Positions 62,501 to 64,000 of a stretch of 64,000 nt of DNA are shown here, one piece after another; position 1 is the first letter of the stretch, and every line of letters starts with the position of its first letter. Both the position numbers and the translations under genes were made by a program. The stretch is from the NCBI RefSeq assembly GCF_900167135.1, contig NZ_FUWZ01000004.1:496001-560000 (forward strand), in the 5' to 3' direction. Source of the DNA: Chitinophaga eiseniae (lineage in GTDB: Bacteria > Bacteroidota > Bacteroidia > Chitinophagales > Chitinophagaceae). The notes beneath the pieces are model-generated. The model was not told where the DNA came from, made no database searches, and was given only the letters and a program-made list of their open reading frames with translations.

Positions 62501-64000
62501 CGCCTACGTGGTGCCGGCAGCTGCCTTCGACAAAGAGGCGATCGTCGCTGCGCTCAGGGAACGGCTTCCGGAATATATGGTGCCCGCCATAACAATACCG
62601 CTGGAAGCGATTCCACTCACGGCCAGCGGAAAAACAAACCGCAAAGCATTGCCTGATCCGGATTTTACCGCTGTGGCAACAGGCGCCCACGCGGCACCGC
62701 GTAATGAAACAGAACGTATCCTCGCCGATATCTGGCAACAGTTACTCAACCTGCCACGTATAGGCATTTACGATAATTTCTTTGAGTCCGGTGGCGATTC
62801 CATCATCACCATACAGGTGGTCAGCCGTGCCAGAAGGGCCGGACTGGAGTTCCAGCCCCGTGATATCTTTACTTATCAGCACATCGCAGCGCTGGCAGCT
62901 GAACTGCAGTCACGCAGTAAGTCGGTGCTGACAGGTGAGCAGGGCCTGCTCACAGGAGACAGCGGTCTGCTGCCCATTCAGCAGTGGTATCTGGAAACCG
63001 CCGGCCCTGACGCTCCTTATTTCAACCAGAGCCTGTTGCTGACAGTCAGCAAACAGGTGGATACCGATACCCTGGCTGCCGCCGTGCAACAGCTGCTGGC
63101 TACCCATGACAGCCTCCGCTTCAGGTACCGCTACGATGGGAAAGAATGGACACAGACGTATGGTAACTACAGCGGTATGCTGGCCGTGGAAGACCTGCAG
63201 GAAACACCGGCAGGTCAACTGGCAAGCCGTATGGAGCAATTGGGAGATCATTATCATGCTTCCCTGAGCCTTGAAAACGGTATCCTCATCAGGACGGTGT
63301 TCATACGTACGCCTGCAACAGAAGCAAATAACCGCCTGCTGGTGGTGGTCCACCACCTGGCGGTAGACGGGGTGTCATGGCGTATCCTGCTCGAAGACCT
63401 CGAACTGCTGCTGACGGAAGGGCCCGGAGCATTGACAATGCCGAAAGGCACTTCATACCGTCAATGGCAGCAGGCGCTGGCCAGCTACGGGCAATCCGGA
63501 CGCCTGCAAACCCAACTGCCTTTCTGGGAACAAACCGCTCAACACTACCACCCGTTGCCTGCAGACACCAATAACGGGGATTATATAACAGCATCGGATA
63601 TACGTACCATGGAAGTACGGCTGAATGCCGGCTTAACGCAACAACTACTGCAACGCACATCACAAGCGTATCGGACAGAAGTGAATGATCTGTTGCTGGC
63701 CGCATTAACCCGCACTTTATCGTCCTGGAGCGGCACTGCCGGTACTGTCATCGGTCTCGAAGGCCATGGCCGCGAAGATATCGCTGCTGGCACAGATACC
63801 AGTCGTACTGTCGGTTGGTGCACATCGTTGTACCCCGTATTCCTGCCCGCTGCGGCAGATGCAGGGCCGGCCGCGTTGCTGAAGTCAGTAAAGGAAAGCC
63901 TCCGAAAGGTAACCGACAAAGGTATTGGCTATGGCGTGCTCCGGTATATTAATAAAGCAGCTTCACTGCAAGGTACCCATCCATGGGATATCATTTTCAA
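50580..64000 (+). CDS. Giant nonribosomal peptide synthetase, three modules visible (3' end beyond window)
   Basis: One frame is open from ATG 50580 to the window end (4473 codons plus two bases). Order with approximate residues: TubC-type docking domain 1-62 (VNDILALLQQATESGVTISF); C1 82-515 (HHIAADG); A1 530-1440 with an N-methyltransferase inserted at about 980-1265 (RVLEIGSGTGLIYYQL); T1 (GGHSLL, about 1487); C2 1540-1985 (HHIASDG); A2 2000-2500; T2 (GGDSI, about 2545); E2 2600-3050 (HHLSIDGVSW, EGHGRED, NYLGQ); C3 3073-3520, D-type acceptor (LQEGMLFH, HHILFDG); A3 3523-4027; T3 (about 4070); E3 from 4120, cut. Pocket residues by eye: A1 DAIWMGGTFK (valine-like), A2 DFWNIGMVHK (threonine), A3 DVWHLSLIEK (serine-like). 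It elongates a peptide with an N-methyl residue, D-Thr and a D-Ser-like residue. The docking domain implies an upstream partner protein, not in this window. Confidence 0.96.
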   Translation, partial: MPSLNVNDILALLQQATESGVTISFEDDNLLLNIPDDREIDPSFLTKLRQHKVHLVEYLKQQDAEEEYTNVITPLAGIFDGHVPLSFSQERLWFIDQLQGSVQYHMKGAFRISGRLDTASLERTFQAIVNRHEILRTVILQEEGRPYQHVLEKDRWHMGFTDDERYHDDAVQLQAYIITLFNIPFDLARDHTFRAHLIKLSADEHMLVIVLHHIAADGWSMAVLFDELQKLYGIYAGGHTDTLPPPAIQYADYALWQRKYQQGIFLDRQLAHWRKKLAGTTLLELPTDGDRGILKSTRGAMITFMIDEALTGRVRQLSRDRNATLYMTLLAAFKVLLYRYSGVEDVCVGGAIAGRTQMEVEELIGFFVNTLALRTDLSGNPTFSTVLDRVRSTMLDVYEHQDAPFEKVVEMMGGERDISKNPLFQVIFVLDNEPPMPALTLGEATVTREPVKHITSQFDQFWSLLEKPEGIQVELEYCVDLFSEDTMQRMVTHYLQLLRSVVDNPAAAIGSFDMLPAAEKEKVIHTFNHTAVSYPAGQSITALFDLQAQKTPAAIALSFGSEQLTYKMLEERTNQLAQYLKTLGVRPGMFVPVCLDRSTALIVSILGILKAGGVYVPIDPEYPKERIRFMLEDTGASRILTSRDYQTLLLEAAPDAALLCIDQVASVLETLPAIPVQVPLSADAVAYVMYTSGSTGKPKGTLVTHRNVVSLATGGDFVPLGPDSVLLSTGSPSFDATTIEYWGMLLNGGQLVMCPQHLFLDNRLLREEIRNRKVNIMWFTASWFNQLVDDDIHLFEGLSVVMVGGEKLSEDHIRRFRAAWPQTTVINGYGPTENTTFSLTYPIDTIVRGRSIPIGRPLGNRTAYVLDAWGQPAPIGVAGELYVGGAGVSAGYLHQPELTAEKFVPDPFSREPGARLYRTGDRARWLSDGTVEYLGRIDDQVKIRGYRIEPGEIEKVLNALEQVAAGAVVVKQQTPGEKRLVGYYVPDLQEVRRKEAELCLQQVETWKELYETAYTKAEEIPDLDEEFNITGWNDSFTGEAIPPELMAQWLQDITGVILAESPKRVLEIGSGTGLIYYQLAGHIDRYIGTDFSSVSMAQMQRRIDKKERVYPETTLKLCAAHDVTIDDTETIDTIILNSIIQYFPGEQYMTDVLAKCMSLLKGNGTIIIGDVRDLRLLPAFKRRLQLGALQDKTLIRDFNWQVEQEVLKEEELCFSPAYFYQLATVFPGITHVSIQWKDADYSNELSLYRYTVILHVGREKNVLRTGWQSWDTLDDKKSVQLELLEGKELIALKDVPNPRLWKERLQDQALRSKAVDTVRELAAFSTQPDPDTVIVQDFIRLAKNKGYHIRLLLNDDPLKVDLILGLHPFDGIIERPAAGNVATAVPKTSIPLFADICALIQRDIRDTMARLLPEYMIPGDFVALQQLPLTNNGKTDRRFLCEREDMQRKSTINYQAPVTATELQLAAVWADLLRVDAIGVKDNFFESGGHSLLATRAVSAIRKALGAELTVRDFFLYPTIGQLAAYLDQQDKSSLLPPVLTGRRPLQIPLSFSQERLWFIDELEGSLAYHMPVALRLKGALNKAALTKALQALVNRHEVLRTVIREKNGTAYQQVMDKNRWEMNVSQWDFRLTATTTLHEHILSVINQPFNLSEDHMLRAHLMEGAHEEYILVVVMHHIASDGWSVSILVNELAAFYEAFSDDSPAALAELDLQYADFAVWQRNWLTPDVLDARMGYWKQQLENVAPLNLPTDRTRPAVQRRRGSLVSFKIDHILREQLKQLAQQEDATLFMTLLAAFKVLLHRYSGQEDICVGSPVAGRIQQEVEGLIGFFVNTLALRSDLGNNPTFTALLQQVKETTLAAYDHQEIPFEKIVDAVVTSRDLSRTPLFQVVFGLQNMPDIPAVSLGSVSIQEEVIEHTTAQFDLSFSAIENRHGIDVDVEYCTDLFDRQTIVRLWQHFEQLLRSVVLTPDEKIGSLPMLARGEREQLLEAFNGAAVGYPKEKTIVDLLMEQALRTPDAVAVSLENDTLTYRELHERSNRLAHHLREKGVQEDTLVPICIERSPDMIVGILAILKAGGAYVPIDPDYPEERIRFMLEDTAATVIVTSSSCKDKLKTNRKDIVLVAVDKKLRTPAAYKTAPPVTQLQPANLAYVIYTSGSTGNPKGVLIEHRNVVRLFETDAPLYDFNGTDVWTMFHSFCFDFSVWEMYGALFYGGRLVIVPKPVAQDAIAFGELLLREKVTILNQTPSAFYVLQDYLTGAADTVPVRYVIFGGEALNPGKVQPWLQTYPNCRLVNMYGITETTVHVTYQPIGLHHAESSSVIGVPIPTLSLYILDPYGGLVPAGVAGELHVGGAGLARGYLHRPELTETRFVADPFSKTAGARMYRTGDLGRWLPDGSLEYLGRIDDQVKIRGFRIELGEIESVMTKCELVSQAVVLAKADNKGNKRLVGYVVPNGTYDKAAILAFLKDRLPDYMVPAILVELDKLPLTRNGKVDKKALPDADAGATLTNEYVAPRTETERALALIWKDLLGVERIGIYDNFFELGGDSIITIQVVSRARRAGYHLHPRDLFLHQTIGSLAAVAGAGQESAHTGEQGQLTGDSGLLPIQHWYFDSKAPTVSHYNQGLQIAVDKSITPEAVATAIAALVRYHDALRFTYKQNTAGWTQSYGYAEGELEVADLRAIAPAALQEQVLSYANAAHTGLDITAGRLLHATLLLTPSATAHNQLLLAVHHLSIDGVSWRIILEDLELLLKNKDNKTAEEILGAKSASVRQWQHALVSYGHQVQLTSQPAYWEKIASRYQPLKKQRSETKHITMKDLHQLQVRLDASKTTALLQDVPGAYHTEINDVLLCALTQTLTTWNDGQQVVIGLEGHGREDIAKGIDTSRTVGWFTSLYPVLPEVAGLAETGDILKSIKEQLRQVPDKGIGFGVLKYLNKIPALQGSHPWDIVFNYLGQADRLVNEAGPVRHAQELPGQGMAPDYPVHEKIAVNGVIQNGELILDWSYSALHFDAADIAALAALYLTRLEDLIAHCVSKQKTVFTPSDFGLGGVVSIAELDAFMAADFRGVPRQGQVEGIYRLSGLQEGMLFHGLYDKNNAAYIEQLGCDLDDPDIAVLQQSWNHLLNRYSVLRTGFYYDEFSVPLQCAYQHAEMPFELLDYRHLDPSAQQQALKDYEAADLQRGIDFREAPLMRITLVRLQDKRYRMLWTFHHILFDGWSLAVIIENLLRTYENLSAGQLEGLYEKDHYSDYIHYVERLDKGQAAAYWQGYLKDTDEGTLLPFIPAAAERTKGAGIYKSVAVLLDKDNAAALTHFAQQQRITVNTVMQGVWAYLLSRYTGRSEVTYGVTVSGRPEDLSGVEQRVGLYINTLPLHTVVQENSRVVAWLQEIQASQLESREFQYTGLDTIQRGAGIAGDLFDSLLVFENYPVGKALGASHWRLRIDNASVHEHTNYPLDIIVEAGEEISIRFNYNSDLLLPDYMKAMAAHFEQVLLQVMSSGNILVRELEWLTSEEYQQLHTFNDTAESYPAGNTLVSLFTEQASRTPALTAVVFENETLTYRQLDERSAQLAGYLREKGVGGETLVPVLLERSINMIVAILGVLRAGGAYVPIDPGYPEERVHYMLKDTHATVVLGDSRTAALVPVGVTVVKLDTDWPLINAYAVKAPEVAIAPENLAYVIYTSGSTGTPKGVMNEHKGVVNRLLWAQDYFGLLPEDAVLQKTTFSFDVSVWELFWPLTTGARLVFAKPEGQKDADYLQEAIRRYGITTIHFVPSLLNVFLENIDSGACPSLQRVLCSGEALKPQQVMAVRDKLPHVDLYNLYGPTEAAIEVTCWHAPATPGHIDIVPIGKPVANTQLHIVDKTGHLLPPGIAGELHIGGIQVARGYLNRSDLTAEKFVVDLFSHTAGATMYRTGDLCRWLPDGNIEYLGRIDDQVKIRGFRVEPGEIENALLDTQLVNDAAVVAKEDANGHKRLVAYVVPAAAFDKEAIVAALRERLPEYMVPAITIPLEAIPLTASGKTNRKALPDPDFTAVATGAHAAPRNETERILADIWQQLLNLPRIGIYDNFFESGGDSIITIQVVSRARRAGLEFQPRDIFTYQHIAALAAELQSRSKSVLTGEQGLLTGDSGLLPIQQWYLETAGPDAPYFNQSLLLTVSKQVDTDTLAAAVQQLLATHDSLRFRYRYDGKEWTQTYGNYSGMLAVEDLQETPAGQLASRMEQLGDHYHASLSLENGILIRTVFIRTPATEANNRLLVVVHHLAVDGVSWRILLEDLELLLTEGPGALTMPKGTSYRQWQQALASYGQSGRLQTQLPFWEQTAQHYHPLPADTNNGDYITASDIRTMEVRLNAGLTQQLLQRTSQAYRTEVNDLLLAALTRTLSSWSGTAGTVIGLEGHGREDIAAGTDTSRTVGWCTSLYPVFLPAAADAGPAALLKSVKESLRKVTDKGIGYGVLRYINKAASLQGTHPWDIIF

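Overview
The window reads as a chromosome segment of a Bacteroidota species, most likely Chitinophaga or a close relative. I infer this from SusC/SusD pairs with FecI-type sigma and FecR-type anti-sigma factors, STN domains on the SusC proteins, a PorP/SprF protein and a gliding-motility-type C-terminus (type IX secretion), TlpA/DUF4369 thioredoxins, many lipoproteins, few Shine-Dalgarno sites, and promoters resembling the Bacteroidota consensus TTTG-N19-23-TAnnTTTG. The species call is inference. I saw no rRNA, tRNA, insertion sequence or CRISPR array.

1-13 kb is general accessory chromosome. It holds a cut-off SusC gene with its anti-sigma and sigma genes (minus strand), a PNPOx-type flavin oxidase, a short UvrA paralogue divergent from a MarR regulator across a perfect palindrome, an Rnl2-type RNA ligase, lipoproteins, a second sigma/anti-sigma-like pair, an HxlR regulator, a DUF2306 membrane protein and a Sel1-repeat protein.

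13.2-24.8 kb is one minus-strand operon. It has three tandem phage-tail-collar (microcystin-dependent-protein type) genes, a periplasmic-binding-protein-fold gene without a signal peptide, a 2580-residue secreted protein with ten MBG-type repeats and a type IX C-terminal domain, and a PorP/SprF outer-membrane partner. No characterised system with this composition is known to me.

25-31 kb holds a Tat-type metallophosphoesterase, a PD40 propeller lipoprotein, a TPR sensor kinase/LuxR response-regulator pair, an alpha/beta hydrolase and a small secreted protein. 31.4-43.7 kb is a complete nutrient-uptake locus: sigma factor, FecR, SusC, SusD, an accessory lipoprotein, a Prc-type protease and two TlpA-like thioredoxins. 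A bipartite motif, CACCC-N15-GTGCC, occurs three times at its internal boundaries. A convergent lipid-type ABC exporter closes the region.

45.5 kb to the end is a nonribosomal peptide cluster on the plus strand. An unusually AT-rich leader of about 700 bp precedes a NusG/UpxY-like antiterminator. Then come a type II thioesterase, a CmlA-type diiron beta-hydroxylase with all six metal ligands, an SbnA-like enzyme of 2,3-diaminopropionate synthesis, and a giant NRPS still open at the window edge (at least 4473 codons). Its order is TubC docking, C-A(N-methyltransferase)-T, C-A-T-E, C-A-T-E. By eye the adenylation pockets read valine-like, threonine (canonical code) and serine-like with one acidic change. 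The likely product carries an N-methylated residue, D-Thr, a D-Ser-like residue, and beta-hydroxylated and possibly Dap residues elsewhere. The cluster continues beyond the window.
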